Assembly (NCBI RefSeq): GCF_000413315.1
Contig: NZ_KE340297.1
Coordinates: 344,618 to 408,617, forward strand
Origin: Propionibacterium sp. oral taxon 192 str. F0372
Lineage (GTDB): Bacteria > Actinomycetota > Actinomycetes > Propionibacteriales > Propionibacteriaceae
DNA: 64,000 nucleotides
Direction: 5' to 3'
Part shown: positions 25,272 through 33,996 of the stretch, piece after piece
Numbering within the stretch: the first letter of the stretch is position 1
Layout of the letters: each line of letters starts with the position of its first letter
Made by a program: the position numbers and the translations under genes
The notes under the pieces: generated by a model
The model's input: only the letters and a program-made list of their open reading frames with translations
What the model was told of the DNA's origin: nothing
Databases searched by the model: none

Positions 25272-26263
25272 ACCACATGAACCGGTTCACACGCACAACA
25301 GCAGTCCTCACCACGGCATTGGTGGTGCTGGTGGTGATGACTGGGTGCTGGAGATCTAAACCGGGCCCTGGGTTGCCGTTAGATAAACAACTGGACAAGA
25401 TCATCGCCGAGACCGGCATCACCCAGGCCCACGAAATAGAGGTTTTTCTGGACACCGTCATGGTGCATACCACCTATCAAGGAACACCACATTCTCTGAG
25501 TCTCGACAACAAGGAACTCAGGGTCACCGAACTCACAGATGCGTCGTCCTATCTCCATTTTCGGGGATCTGCCCCATTATCTGATTTCGACGTACCAGCC
25601 CTGATCGAACGCTATGAGCAGACGAAGCAATCAGGAAACTGCGAGAAACCCGTGGCCACCAAGCTGATTTCCCTGATGGGCGCCCACATAGAAGACATGC
25701 ACTGCTCCGCCCCCGAGGGCGACGATCGCTACCTTCCGGGCAGCACGACAATCGACGGACAGCCAGTAATCGACTCACCCGACCCGTTCAATCCCCACGA
25801 CGTGGCCACCATGGCCACCGACCGCGCCAAAGTCATCCCCAACAACGGAGCCATCACCACTTGGGTGATATGGCTCCACGAGGTTAGCGAAACAGCTTTT
25901 TTACCCCGAACTACCACGATCTTCGGCACAGTCTGCATCCCATATCTGAGCACCTCAAGCGTCCCTGCAGCGGCAACAGATCTCAACTGTTACAGAACCT
26001 CCGAAAACGACACCCCGCTCGATCAGAACACCCCGAAACCGCCCACCTTCCGGCTGTCCGACTACGACCCCAACCTAGTCAACATCGCCGCCCAACACAT
26101 CAAAGAAGAATCCGGCATCGACATCACCCAACCCATGCCCAGCGGCTCCAACCTAGAATTCAACCCCAACCCCGACGGCAGCAACACCATCACCTGGCGA
26201 TTCGCATCCATCCTCCTAGGCACCCGAATGCAAATCACCGGAACCCTCACACCCATCACATGA
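25268..26263 (+). CDS. Putative lipoprotein of the WXG-like operon
   Basis: The product has about 331 residues. The GTG at 25268 overlaps the previous stop (GTGA); the ATG at 25277 is an alternative. A signal peptide (AVLTTALVVLVVMTG) ends in a lipobox (VVMTGC), so the mature protein is a membrane-anchored lipoprotein. The rest is a hydrophilic extracellular domain with four or more cysteines (GNCEKP, MHCSAP, GTVCIPYL, LNCYRT), suggesting disulfides. I do not recognise the fold. Operon membership implies it acts with the two helical proteins, perhaps as a surface receptor or assembly factor. Confidence 0.6.
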   Translation: MNHMNRFTRTTAVLTTALVVLVVMTGCWRSKPGPGLPLDKQLDKIIAETGITQAHEIEVFLDTVMVHTTYQGTPHSLSLDNKELRVTELTDASSYLHFRGSAPLSDFDVPALIERYEQTKQSGNCEKPVATKLISLMGAHIEDMHCSAPEGDDRYLPGSTTIDGQPVIDSPDPFNPHDVATMATDRAKVIPNNGAITTWVIWLHEVSETAFLPRTTTIFGTVCIPYLSTSSVPAAATDLNCYRTSENDTPLDQNTPKPPTFRLSDYDPNLVNIAAQHIKEESGIDITQPMPSGSNLEFNPNPDGSNTITWRFASILLGTRMQITGTLTPIT

Positions 26264-26277
26264 TCAAGGAGTACCCA

Positions 26278-27087
26278 ATGGATGGATCTATATGGCACTT
26301 CGATGATGTCGATGACGAGTTCCTAGCAGCACCGAACTACCCACAACCAGAACCCGAGCACGACGACCACGACCCCCTCGACCCCACACAACCCATGCTC
26401 GGTGGCCACCACACACCCACCCACCAAGAACACGACACCAACGATGACGAGGACACCGGCGATGATGAGGACACCGAGCACTGGTCCCCAGACAAAGGCT
26501 TCCCCGACCCCACCGGAGCCGTCCGAGTATGGATGACCCCCACCTTCGACCTACAACGCGTACGGGTATCACTCAACTGGCGCCACAAACTCACACACTC
26601 CAGCCTCGACGAAGCCTTCGGCATCATATTCATGGCCATCAACGCCATCTACCACCAAGGCGGACACCGGCTCCCCTCCCCCGACCCGTTACCTGCCGAA
26701 CCCTACCCCGGCCCCTTCGGATGGCACACCCTCCAACTAGCCGACCGCGAACACGCCAAAGTCGACGCCGAACTCACCGCCCTCGGCGACACCGAACCCA
26801 CCACATGGATCGGCCACCACACCACCGCCACCGCCTACGACAACGCACTCACCATCACCCTAGGCATCTTCGGCCAACCCATCAGCGCCACCTTCGACCC
26901 ACAATGGCTAGCAACCAACATCCGCTCCAGCGACATCACCAAAGCAGTCAAAACCGCCTACAAACGCGCCCGCACAAAACACACCCCACCAACCGTCACC
27001 TTCGGCAAACGAGAACTCCTCACCCGCAAACACGACCAAATCACCCGAAACCTCCTAGCCACCTTCCGACACGGTATCGAGCTTTGA
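26278..27087 (+). CDS. Acidic protein with two YbaB/EbfC-like segments
   Basis: The product has 269 residues from the ATG at 26278, which has AAGGAG 6 nt upstream; an ATG at 26260 overlapping the previous stop is the alternative. The N-terminal 75 residues are extremely acidic and His-rich (HDTNDDEDTGDDEDTEHW). Two related segments follow: AVRVWMTPTFDLQRVRVSLN with a helix LDEAFGIIFMAINAIY, and NALTITLGIFGQPISATFDP with a helix DITKAVKTAYKRARTK. The strand-turn-strand-helix pattern is that of YbaB/EbfC-like proteins, often found near type VII secretion genes. The coding strand is strikingly C-rich. Assignment is by pattern only. Confidence 0.5.
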   Translation: MDGSIWHFDDVDDEFLAAPNYPQPEPEHDDHDPLDPTQPMLGGHHTPTHQEHDTNDDEDTGDDEDTEHWSPDKGFPDPTGAVRVWMTPTFDLQRVRVSLNWRHKLTHSSLDEAFGIIFMAINAIYHQGGHRLPSPDPLPAEPYPGPFGWHTLQLADREHAKVDAELTALGDTEPTTWIGHHTTATAYDNALTITLGIFGQPISATFDPQWLATNIRSSDITKAVKTAYKRARTKHTPPTVTFGKRELLTRKHDQITRNLLATFRHGIEL

Positions 27088-27178
27088 TCCACGACATCAA
27101 TGATGTGTGGTGAGCAAGACAAGAACTATTCCTGGGCGAATGCTGAACGCGATCCGTGACGGGTGCGTGTTTGCGCTC

Positions 27179-27222
27179 TTGGTAGGGCCGACTGACCGGT
27201 TGCAGACCCCGCACCCTACCAA
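27179..27222. terminator. Stem-loop between convergent transcripts
   Basis: TTGGTAGGG (27179-27187) pairs with CCCTACCAA (27214-27222) across a 26-nt loop that can itself fold weakly. It lies between the end of the acidic-protein gene and the end of the response-regulator gene and probably terminates both. Confidence 0.45.
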
Positions 27223-27231
27223 CGCCGACAC

Positions 27232-27882
27232 CTACTGTGCCGACGGGTGAAGCGCCCGGTACAGGGCAAGCGCCAGTGCAGTACGATCGGGCGCAGCCAA
27301 CTTACGCAAAAGCGCGGAGACATGATTCTTGATAGTGCCCTCCGCCAGAACCAAGCGGGTGGCGATCTGCCCATTCGTCATCCCCTGGGCAACGAGTTCA
27401 CCGACCGCCCGCTCAGCAGGGGTGAGCACCGCCAACTCGGGCGGCCCAGATTCGTCGACGCCCTGCTGAGCCGCGAATGCCAAACGCGCCACACGCGGGT
27501 CGATGACCATGCCCCCACGATGCACAGCCTGCACCGCCTCGGCAAGAGCCTCGATAGAGGTGTCTTTGAGGAGGAAACCGGCAGCCCCCGCAGCAATCGC
27601 TCCCTGGACAATGTCCGGCTCGTCGAAGGTGGTGAGCACCAGCACCGGCAGCCCCGGGTGGTGCTCTGCGGCCCGGCGCACCAAGGTGATGCCGTCCATG
27701 GTGGGCATCTTGGCATCGGCCAAGACCACATCCACCTCGCGGGAGGCCAGCACCGCGAGTGCTTCCTCGCCGTGAGCGGCCTCGGCGACAACCTCCACCT
27801 CCTCAATGGTGGAGAAAAGCATGATCAGGCCGCGGCGCAGCAGCTGCTGGTCATCGACGATGAGGACACGCACGGCATTCAT
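27232..27882 (-). CDS. NarL/LuxR-family response regulator
   Basis: The product has 216 residues. The receiver domain has VLIVDDQQLLRRGL, the phosphoacceptor Asp in VVLADAKMPTMDG, and the Lys in GFLLKDTS. The C-terminal LuxR helix-turn-helix reads LTPAERAVGELVAQGMTNGQ then IATRLVLAEGTIKNHVSALL. Its ATG overlaps the kinase stop by 4 bp. It probably controls the divergently transcribed CPBP protease and ABC transporter genes. Confidence 0.9.
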   Translation of the reverse strand: MNAVRVLIVDDQQLLRRGLIMLFSTIEEVEVVAEAAHGEEALAVLASREVDVVLADAKMPTMDGITLVRRAAEHHPGLPVLVLTTFDEPDIVQGAIAAGAAGFLLKDTSIEALAEAVQAVHRGGMVIDPRVARLAFAAQQGVDESGPPELAVLTPAERAVGELVAQGMTNGQIATRLVLAEGTIKNHVSALLRKLAAPDRTALALALYRALHPSAQ

Positions 27883-29246
27883 GCGACCTCCTCATGGGCT
27901 GCTTGCAGGGCGGTGCTGGCGGGGAGAGTCAGGCACAGACGGAAGGCGTCACCGTCACGTCCGGCGGTGGCCGTGCCGCCAAGCTCGGCGGCACGCTGCG
28001 CGAGTCCGCCGACACCGAAGCCGGGTGTAGGCCCACCGTTTTGCCCCACGGCCGGGATAGGGATAGCTTCGCGACGCTCGGCGGGTATCGGGTTGGTGAC
28101 GGTCAGCTCAATGTGGCTGGGCCGAGCGCTGTTCTCGCGAGCCTCGTTGGCTGCGCTCGTCAGGTGAATGGTGATGACACGGGCACCTGAATGTCGTAGG
28201 GCATTGGTCAACCCCTCCTGGACGGCTCGATGGACGAGAAGTTCAGCCTCCTGGGTGAGCACGCCCGGCCCCACCTCATCCATGACGTCGACCTGTACTC
28301 CGGTGCCGCGAAAAGAGGCTGCGACAACGTCGAGCCCTGCAGCCCCCACAGCATCCGTAAGGTTCGCCGCTCCCGCGCTCTTCTCCCCGGAAGCCTGCAA
28401 GACACTGGGGTGGGCAGGGCTCAACGCCCGCACCCAGGTACGCATCTCACCGACGGCCTCGCGGCTCGTACGCTCGGCAACGGCGACCTCCTGCCAGGCG
28501 GCCTCGGGGTCGCGCTCGCGCACGCGGGCAGCGAATTCCAAGCTCATGCCGATCTGAGTGAGGCGATGCCCCAAGCCGTCGTGGAGTTCATGGGCTGCGC
28601 GGGCCCGCTCTTCGGCGAGCATGAGTTCCTTTTCCACGGCGGCCTGACGCTCGGCGCGTCCCAAGGCCGCGTCGCGCTCGGCCAAGGTCTGACGCAGATC
28701 GGTCAGGACAGCATCGTAGCGAGCCAAAACTAAGCCCAGAAGGATACCGGAGCCCAGGAAAATGAGAAAGTTGATCCCCACCAAAGCGACCTCCAGCGGG
28801 TCCCGATCAAGCATCAGGGTCACGATGGATGCCGCCCCAACGAAGATCAGGTTGGCAATCAGCCCAGCTTTCAAAGACAGGTCCACCACCAGCAACGCTA
28901 CGGCGACCATGAGGGTCGGCGCTCCAAACCCCAGCGTGCCCACCGAGGTGGAGGCAGCAGCGCTCACGAAAGCGACGAGGGAACATACGGCTCTCACACG
29001 TTGGCTGCGCGTACGGTAACGGACGGTCCAGGCAATGGCTGTGACCACCGGCGCCATCTGAACAGCACCGATCAGTACCGGGGCGGCCTCCAGGTGCTTC
29101 AGGAGCTGAAGCCCGGCGAGCACCTGACAAGCCACGGCGACGGCCTTGAGCCCGGGTATGAAGAACCCTCTAGTGGGGTCGGGCCACCATGAACCGGCTG
29201 ACATCCTTGGGTGGCCGTCGGCGGTGACGTCGTGCCGTATGTTCAT
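27879..29246 (-). CDS. Membrane histidine kinase, HisKA_3 (NarX/DesK-like) type
   Basis: The product has 455 residues. The N-terminal 190 residues form a cluster of about five or six membrane helices with almost no extracellular domain, the layout of intramembrane-sensing kinases. The dimerisation helix carries the His in AAHELHDGLGHRLTQIGMSL, followed by a HATPase domain with VQEGLTNALRHSGA and GFGVGGLAQRAAELGG. Kinases of this type often sense cell-envelope stress or antimicrobial peptides through a nearby ABC transporter, which is present here. Confidence 0.88.
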   Translation of the reverse strand: MNIRHDVTADGHPRMSAGSWWPDPTRGFFIPGLKAVAVACQVLAGLQLLKHLEAAPVLIGAVQMAPVVTAIAWTVRYRTRSQRVRAVCSLVAFVSAAASTSVGTLGFGAPTLMVAVALLVVDLSLKAGLIANLIFVGAASIVTLMLDRDPLEVALVGINFLIFLGSGILLGLVLARYDAVLTDLRQTLAERDAALGRAERQAAVEKELMLAEERARAAHELHDGLGHRLTQIGMSLEFAARVRERDPEAAWQEVAVAERTSREAVGEMRTWVRALSPAHPSVLQASGEKSAGAANLTDAVGAAGLDVVAASFRGTGVQVDVMDEVGPGVLTQEAELLVHRAVQEGLTNALRHSGARVITIHLTSAANEARENSARPSHIELTVTNPIPAERREAIPIPAVGQNGGPTPGFGVGGLAQRAAELGGTATAGRDGDAFRLCLTLPASTALQAAHEEVA

Positions 29247-29387
29247 ACCCCCAAGGTAGGCGGCGGATGGGGTCCACGTCCCATGACCGGGGTCATGGGT
29301 GGGCAGCGACCCGGGTCATGATGCGCGACCCATAGTCCGGCCCACGGTCACGCGAAACCTCCCCACCCCGCTTCCTACCGTCGTGGC

Positions 29388-30323
29388 ATGAACACTTTGA
29401 CACGCACCGTCGCTCCGGAACTCCAGTCCCTCACCCACACAACACATGCCCCTGCCTCACCCGAGTGGCAGGCCCCACCGCGCGCACCCGAGTGGGTCCG
29501 CGTGGTGCTGACCATCGTGGCCATGATGGTCTCCGCAACCTCCATCATCCTCATGAAATACGTCCCCGGCCTGGCCGAGCTGGCGAAAAGCAAGGATATG
29601 GCGACGCAGATATTCGTTGTCGTGATCTTTTACACCCCCGCCCTGCTCTGTTACCTGCTGCTGTCAGTCCTGCTCACCCGCTTCCTAGACCGGCGCCCGG
29701 TGGCTGCGCTGGGCCTGCGGATCAACGCCCGGTCGATGGCCATTCTGGCCTGCGCCACCGCGCTGTCGGTGACCGTGATGGTCCTGGTCAGCGCAGTGAT
29801 GAACCAGATCGGAAATAACCAGGCAGAAACGAGCAACAACCTCGGTACATCTGTGGCGATGTTCATCATCACCAACCTCGCACTGGCATTCATCCTGCAA
29901 GGAATTGGCGAGGAAGTGCTGTGGCGCGGCTACCTCATGCAGTCCCTGTCTATCCACCCCAAGCGAGCCCTGTGGGTGAGTGCCACGGTCTTCGCCGCCA
30001 TGCACCTGATTTCCAATGGAGGCCAGAACAACGCCCTCGACCATGTCCTATACGTGGTGGGGACCTTCGGCATCGCACTGCTGGCCGGGTACATGGCGCT
30101 GTGGACGCGCAGCGTGTGGGCAGCCGTCGGCATCCACGGCGGATGGCACACCGGGCACATGATTACCCGGCTGCTGGGCCTGGGCAACGCATCGATCATC
30201 ACCATGGTGGTTGTCGGCCTGGTCATGATTGCTTTGGCCTTGGTGATCGCCAGGCGGATCACGCCACAACGATGGGAGGAGATCGCCCAGCGCGGGCCCT
30301 TCGCCCTTCCCGATGGGCGGTGA
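29388..30323 (+). CDS. CPBP-family intramembrane metalloprotease
   Basis: The product has 311 residues and about eight membrane helices. The CPBP (CAAX protease/Abi) motifs are visible: motif 1 GIGEEVLWRGYLMQSL with the paired glutamates, motif 2 ATVFAAMHLISNGGQ with a His, and a later His in GIHGGWHTGHMI. Relatives in Gram-positive bacteria give self-immunity to bacteriocins or process membrane peptides. It is divergent from the two-component system and upstream of an ABC transporter, supporting an envelope-stress role. Confidence 0.85.
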   Translation: MNTLTRTVAPELQSLTHTTHAPASPEWQAPPRAPEWVRVVLTIVAMMVSATSIILMKYVPGLAELAKSKDMATQIFVVVIFYTPALLCYLLLSVLLTRFLDRRPVAALGLRINARSMAILACATALSVTVMVLVSAVMNQIGNNQAETSNNLGTSVAMFIITNLALAFILQGIGEEVLWRGYLMQSLSIHPKRALWVSATVFAAMHLISNGGQNNALDHVLYVVGTFGIALLAGYMALWTRSVWAAVGIHGGWHTGHMITRLLGLGNASIITMVVVGLVMIALALVIARRITPQRWEEIAQRGPFALPDGR

Positions 30324-30343
30324 GAACAGCTGGGAACCTCCTC

Positions 30344-30378
30344 CCAGTGGCTGCTGTTATCCGAGCAGCAGCCACTGG
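30344..30378 (+). terminator. Hairpin between the CPBP and ABC-ATPase genes
   Basis: A 13-bp perfect stem, 30344-30356 with 30366-30378, encloses a 9-nt loop just after the CPBP gene. With no T-tract, it may reduce rather than abolish read-through into the ABC genes. Confidence 0.6.
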
Positions 30379-30469
30379 ATGACCCGGACCATTTCCACAG
30401 GGCGAACATCGCCCACCACCCCCACATGAACGATGCCCAGTCATCCCAGCAGGAAACAGGAGAAGCACG

Positions 30470-31213
30470 ATGAGCACAGCACCGACAGTGCACGCCCACC
30501 AGGTATCAAAATCCTTCTCGGTCGACGGGAAAGACCTCCCCGTTCTGCACGAGGTGTCGTTGCAGATCATGCCGGAACAGATGGTTGCCATCATGGGCCC
30601 CTCGGGCTCCGGCAAATCCACTCTCATGTACTGCCTCGCCGGACTTGACCAGCCGACGAGCGGTCAGGTCAGCTTCAACGGAACCGACCTGGCGGGCCGG
30701 TCTCGCAAGGCGCTAGCCGAGATGCGCCGGGGCGAGTTGGGGTTCGTGTTCCAGTCATACAACCTCGTCCCAACGCTCACCGCCTACGAGAATGTCGCTT
30801 TACCGTACCTCCTGTCAGGCAAGAAGCCCCCGAGGGAGCAGCTCGTCGCCATCATGAACGAGGTGGGTCTTGAACATCGCGTCGACGCCAAAGTCCCCTC
30901 GATGTCCGGCGGTGAGCAGCAGCGGACTGCTCTGGCGCGGGTCTTGGCGCAGCAGCCCCAGATTGTCTTCGCCGATGAACCAACCGGTGCGCTGGATTCA
31001 CGCTCAGGTGAACTGGTGATGGCGAAGCTGGCGGAGGTTGCTCGTGAGCCGGGACGATCTGTTGTTGTGGTCACCCACGACCCGGGTGTGGCGGCACGGT
31101 GCGACCGTGTGGTCTTCCTATTCGATGGGCGGCTGACCGGCGAGTTGCGTCCGCAAAATGTCGCGCAGGTTGCTGACGTACTGACCCAGCTCACGGAGAG
31201 GGCGCAGGCATGA
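30470..31213 (+). CDS. ABC transporter ATP-binding protein, MacB/LolD-like
   Basis: The product has 247 residues. Walker A is GPSGSGKST, the signature is MSGGEQQRTALARVLAQQ, Walker B is IVFADEPTGALD, and the switch His is in VVTHDP. The FQSYNLVPTLTAYENVALP segment is typical of ATPases paired with FtsX-like permeases. It overlaps the permease gene by 4 bp (ATGA). The pair probably exports or resists a peptide or lipid rather than importing a nutrient. Confidence 0.92.
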   Translation: MSTAPTVHAHQVSKSFSVDGKDLPVLHEVSLQIMPEQMVAIMGPSGSGKSTLMYCLAGLDQPTSGQVSFNGTDLAGRSRKALAEMRRGELGFVFQSYNLVPTLTAYENVALPYLLSGKKPPREQLVAIMNEVGLEHRVDAKVPSMSGGEQQRTALARVLAQQPQIVFADEPTGALDSRSGELVMAKLAEVAREPGRSVVVVTHDPGVAARCDRVVFLFDGRLTGELRPQNVAQVADVLTQLTERAQA

Positions 31214-32613
31214 GAACCATCATGTTCGCGGAGTTGCGCGGGTCTCTTCGAACCTGGCTCGGTGTCAGCCTGGCCTTCGTCGCAACGAATTTCGCCCTAT
31301 TGCTCCCAGGGCTCGTGTGCGCCTCTGTGGCCGCGGCAGGTGGTGAGTACGCCGCTGCATTGATTTCCATAGCAGGCAGCAACATGGTGTTCTCGGCTAT
31401 CGTCAGCCTTTCGGTTCTGGGAACCGCGACGAACCTGGCGCTCGGCGCGCGGCACGGCTCCCTAGCCAGGTTGGCTCTGGGTGGGGCCACCCCGCAACAG
31501 ATCGTTCGGACCGTGGTCGTGCAATTGGTTGCGATGAGCCTGTTGAGCTCGGTCCTGGGAGCTGCTTTGGCCATGCTCATGCTGCGTCCCGCGCTCAACT
31601 TCCTCGTCGAGTGGCGACGATTCGAAGCTCACGAGGACATAGCAACGATCGAACCCCTGTACTCGTTTCCCATGGCCTTGGCCATCGTGGCCATAGCAGT
31701 TGTTGTGGCCGTCGTTGGCGGCCTCCGCCAGGCACGCCGGGCCAGCAAGGTACCGCCCGTCGAAGCGGTTCGGCAGCACGCCAGTGGATCCGAGGTGGCG
31801 AAGATGTCACGCCTGCGCATCGTGGTTGCCATTGTCGTCGCTATCGCCGTGGTGGGAACGTATGTCTCAGTGTTCTTCACTACGGCCAATATGAATGAGG
31901 ACACGTTGTACAACCTCGTGCAGACGGGTGTGTCCACGTTGGTGCTGTTGGCCGTTCTGTTCTCGCTGCTAGCCCCGGTCCTGATCCAGCCACTCACCTT
32001 CGCCTGGGTCAGGTTGCTGCCACTGACGATTCCCAGCTGGCAGCTTGCGCGACGCACCGCACATGCCCGGGCTCCCCGGCTGTTGCGTTCGATCATTCCG
32101 GTGATGATGACCATCGGCCTATTCCTGGGGATGGCCTGCACGGTCGGTTCCCTGCAAAGCAGTTTCGACGCGAGTGGATACACCAAGGACATGGTCGGGA
32201 CCGGGTGGAGAGCGATGATCGCCCTTCTAGGCCTGCCGTTGCTGGTGTCCCTGTCGGGTGGTGTCGGGTCGCTCATCATGATGTCGAAACAGCGGGACGC
32301 GGAGCTTGCCCTGCTTGGCATCGTGGGCGCAACTCCACGCCAGCGGGTGCTTGTTCCCCTCTTTGAGGCGGTCATCATCTCGGTGACGGCCACGATTCTC
32401 GGGCTCGCCATGTCTGTCGGTGCATTGGGGGTGTTTGCTCTCGGTTTCCCGCTCACACACAGACTGGTGTTCGCATTCGAACCGCCGTATGGGATCTTCG
32501 TGGGCACGATTCTCGTGACTTTCACCATCACCATCGCGGCCACCGTGGTGCCGACCCTGCGTGCGGGTCGCATACCCGAACCCGCAGTCATCGCTCGGCT
32601 GATCGCCGACTGA
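31210..32613 (+). CDS. ABC transporter permease, FtsX-like
   Basis: The product has 467 residues. Membrane helices occur near the N-terminus (VSLAFVATNFALLLPGLVCA), at about 75-140, 155-175 and 200-260, and in a C-terminal group. The last three match an FtsX domain: LGLPLLVSLSGGVGSLIMM, EAVIISVTATILGLAMSVGA and FTITIAATVVPTLRAG. The sequence LALLGIVGATPRQRVLVPLF is the conserved FtsX coupling loop. It forms an efflux or mechanotransmission unit with the preceding ATPase. Confidence 0.88.
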   Translation: MRTIMFAELRGSLRTWLGVSLAFVATNFALLLPGLVCASVAAAGGEYAAALISIAGSNMVFSAIVSLSVLGTATNLALGARHGSLARLALGGATPQQIVRTVVVQLVAMSLLSSVLGAALAMLMLRPALNFLVEWRRFEAHEDIATIEPLYSFPMALAIVAIAVVVAVVGGLRQARRASKVPPVEAVRQHASGSEVAKMSRLRIVVAIVVAIAVVGTYVSVFFTTANMNEDTLYNLVQTGVSTLVLLAVLFSLLAPVLIQPLTFAWVRLLPLTIPSWQLARRTAHARAPRLLRSIIPVMMTIGLFLGMACTVGSLQSSFDASGYTKDMVGTGWRAMIALLGLPLLVSLSGGVGSLIMMSKQRDAELALLGIVGATPRQRVLVPLFEAVIISVTATILGLAMSVGALGVFALGFPLTHRLVFAFEPPYGIFVGTILVTFTITIAATVVPTLRAGRIPEPAVIARLIAD

Positions 32614-32731
32614 CCCTATGGCGGCTCGGCGATGACGGCGGCCCGCTTCCCCAAAACTTGTTGGCCGCCTTCCAGCACGGCACCGAACTCTGGCCCCACG
32701 CCATCGCGCGGAGTCAGAGTTCGGGTACGAA

Positions 32732-33709
32732 TCAGTTGCAGCCCTTCGATGCCAGCCACTCACGAGCGGTGGTGGGAGCCTCGTCGAGGCTCACCACCTC
32801 ATCTGGATCGATCGGTATCTCGCCGAAATGTTCGCTGGTCCGGGCGATGGTCTCGCCCACGGTGAGCTGCATGAGCAGCCCACCGTAGAGAGGGAAACCC
32901 TGATTGACCGAGGCATAGCCCGCGCTCGGCTGGCCGAAGACCCGCACATTGTCCAGGCCGCGGAAGGCCAGCAGAGCCTGTTCCCCAGAACTTGCGGTGT
33001 CTGCGCTGGTGATGATGGCCACCGGTATGTTCAATTTCGTCGCCCCGGCATCGGTCTTGGTCGGGGTGCCGCCGCCCTTCACCGAGCCGCCCTCAAGGGT
33101 GACCACCATGTCACCGAGGGATGTGTTGAAGGTGACCACCTCACCATTGGGCAGCAGTGGCGATAGCCCGGCGAGCATCGGCCCCATGTCTCCGCCATCG
33201 TTCATCGTCAGGTCAATGATGGCACCGCAGGCCCCGGATGCCGTCAGTGCATTGGCCACGGTGTCGGCATACTGCTGGCCCTGCTCGCTCGTGCCGGAAT
33301 ATCCGGGCAGGTGCACCGTGACCACTCCACCATCGGCCTGGCTGGTCGGCAGCTCGAATAAGGTCTCGTCTTCCTTACGCTGCTCATCAGTCGTCAGGAA
33401 GGAATGCTTGCCCCCGGCCACTTTCAGAGCGTCTTCGATGATGGGAGTCACCTCCTCGCGGCTACGTGCCTTCCCGATCGCATCCAATGCCTCGGCCCGT
33501 TTGGTCTGCCATTGCGGAGTATTGGCGTGCAATCCGCGGTCCATCAGGGAGATTGCGTATTTACCATGGGCCTTCGGTGAGGGCGGGATGAGCCAGAAAC
33601 CGAACAGCGGGCCGATAAAATGCACCGCAGCCAGGATCACGGCCAACAAGACGATGCCGACCGATGCGATGATGATCTTTACCTTGCGGGTTTTCTTGAT
33701 GGGGTTCAT
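32732..33709 (-). CDS. Membrane-anchored S41-family peptidase
   Basis: The product has 325 residues. A basic N-terminus and one transmembrane helix (IIIASVGIVLLAVILAAVHF) place the domain outside the cell. The S41/tricorn-core pattern is seen in GAIIDLTMNDGGDMGPMLAG, the oxyanion/nucleophile segment AIITSADTASSGEQALLAF with the putative catalytic Ser, and VRVFGQPSAGYASVNQGFPL. No PDZ domain is evident. It is monocistronic and converges with the ABC permease gene. The substrate is unknown. Confidence 0.8.
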   Translation of the reverse strand: MNPIKKTRKVKIIIASVGIVLLAVILAAVHFIGPLFGFWLIPPSPKAHGKYAISLMDRGLHANTPQWQTKRAEALDAIGKARSREEVTPIIEDALKVAGGKHSFLTTDEQRKEDETLFELPTSQADGGVVTVHLPGYSGTSEQGQQYADTVANALTASGACGAIIDLTMNDGGDMGPMLAGLSPLLPNGEVVTFNTSLGDMVVTLEGGSVKGGGTPTKTDAGATKLNIPVAIITSADTASSGEQALLAFRGLDNVRVFGQPSAGYASVNQGFPLYGGLLMQLTVGETIARTSEHFGEIPIDPDEVVSLDEAPTTAREWLASKGCN

Positions 33710-33780
33710 CGTGTGTATCTCCTTGAAAATGTGGGGTGACGTGCAATCGGAATGTTGACGTGCAATCGGAATACGGATGG

Positions 33781-33996
33781 TCAGTGGTATTCGACACCCA
33801 ACAGGTCACCGGGAGTGCACTGGAGGGCCTTGCAGAGTGCGGCCAAGGTGGTGAATCGAATCGCCTTGCCACGGTTATTTTTGAGTACCGAAAGGTTCAC
33901 GACGGAGACATCGACCAGTTCAGAGAGAGCGGCCAAGGTCATTCCCCGATCGGCGAGAACTTTGTCCAAGTGGACGACGACGACCGGCTCGTTCAT
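33781..33996 (-). CDS. XRE-family helix-turn-helix regulator (YozG-like)
   Basis: The product has 71 residues, essentially one Cro/C1-type HTH domain: VHLDKVLADRGMTLAALSEL, VDVSVVNLSVLKNNRGKAIR and TTLAALCKALQCTPGDLLG. Its ATG overlaps the upstream DUF2975 stop by one base (TGATG), so it is translationally coupled. HTH plus DUF2975 pairs are common in Firmicutes and actinobacteria and usually autoregulate. The four-box array upstream of the pair is its probable target. Confidence 0.88.
   Translation of the reverse strand: MNEPVVVVHLDKVLADRGMTLAALSELVDVSVVNLSVLKNNRGKAIRFTTLAALCKALQCTPGDLLGVEYH

Noticed and set aside
23221-27087. Polymorphic toxin-immunity cassette
   Set aside because: Considered because of the WXG-like domain and the AT-rich patch, but no nuclease, deaminase or ADP-ribosyltransferase motif and no small immunity-type gene were seen.
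27179-27222. Possible tRNA or small RNA
   Set aside because: The paired ends suggested one, but the element is only 44 nt and lacks anticodon and T-arm features; a terminator explains it.
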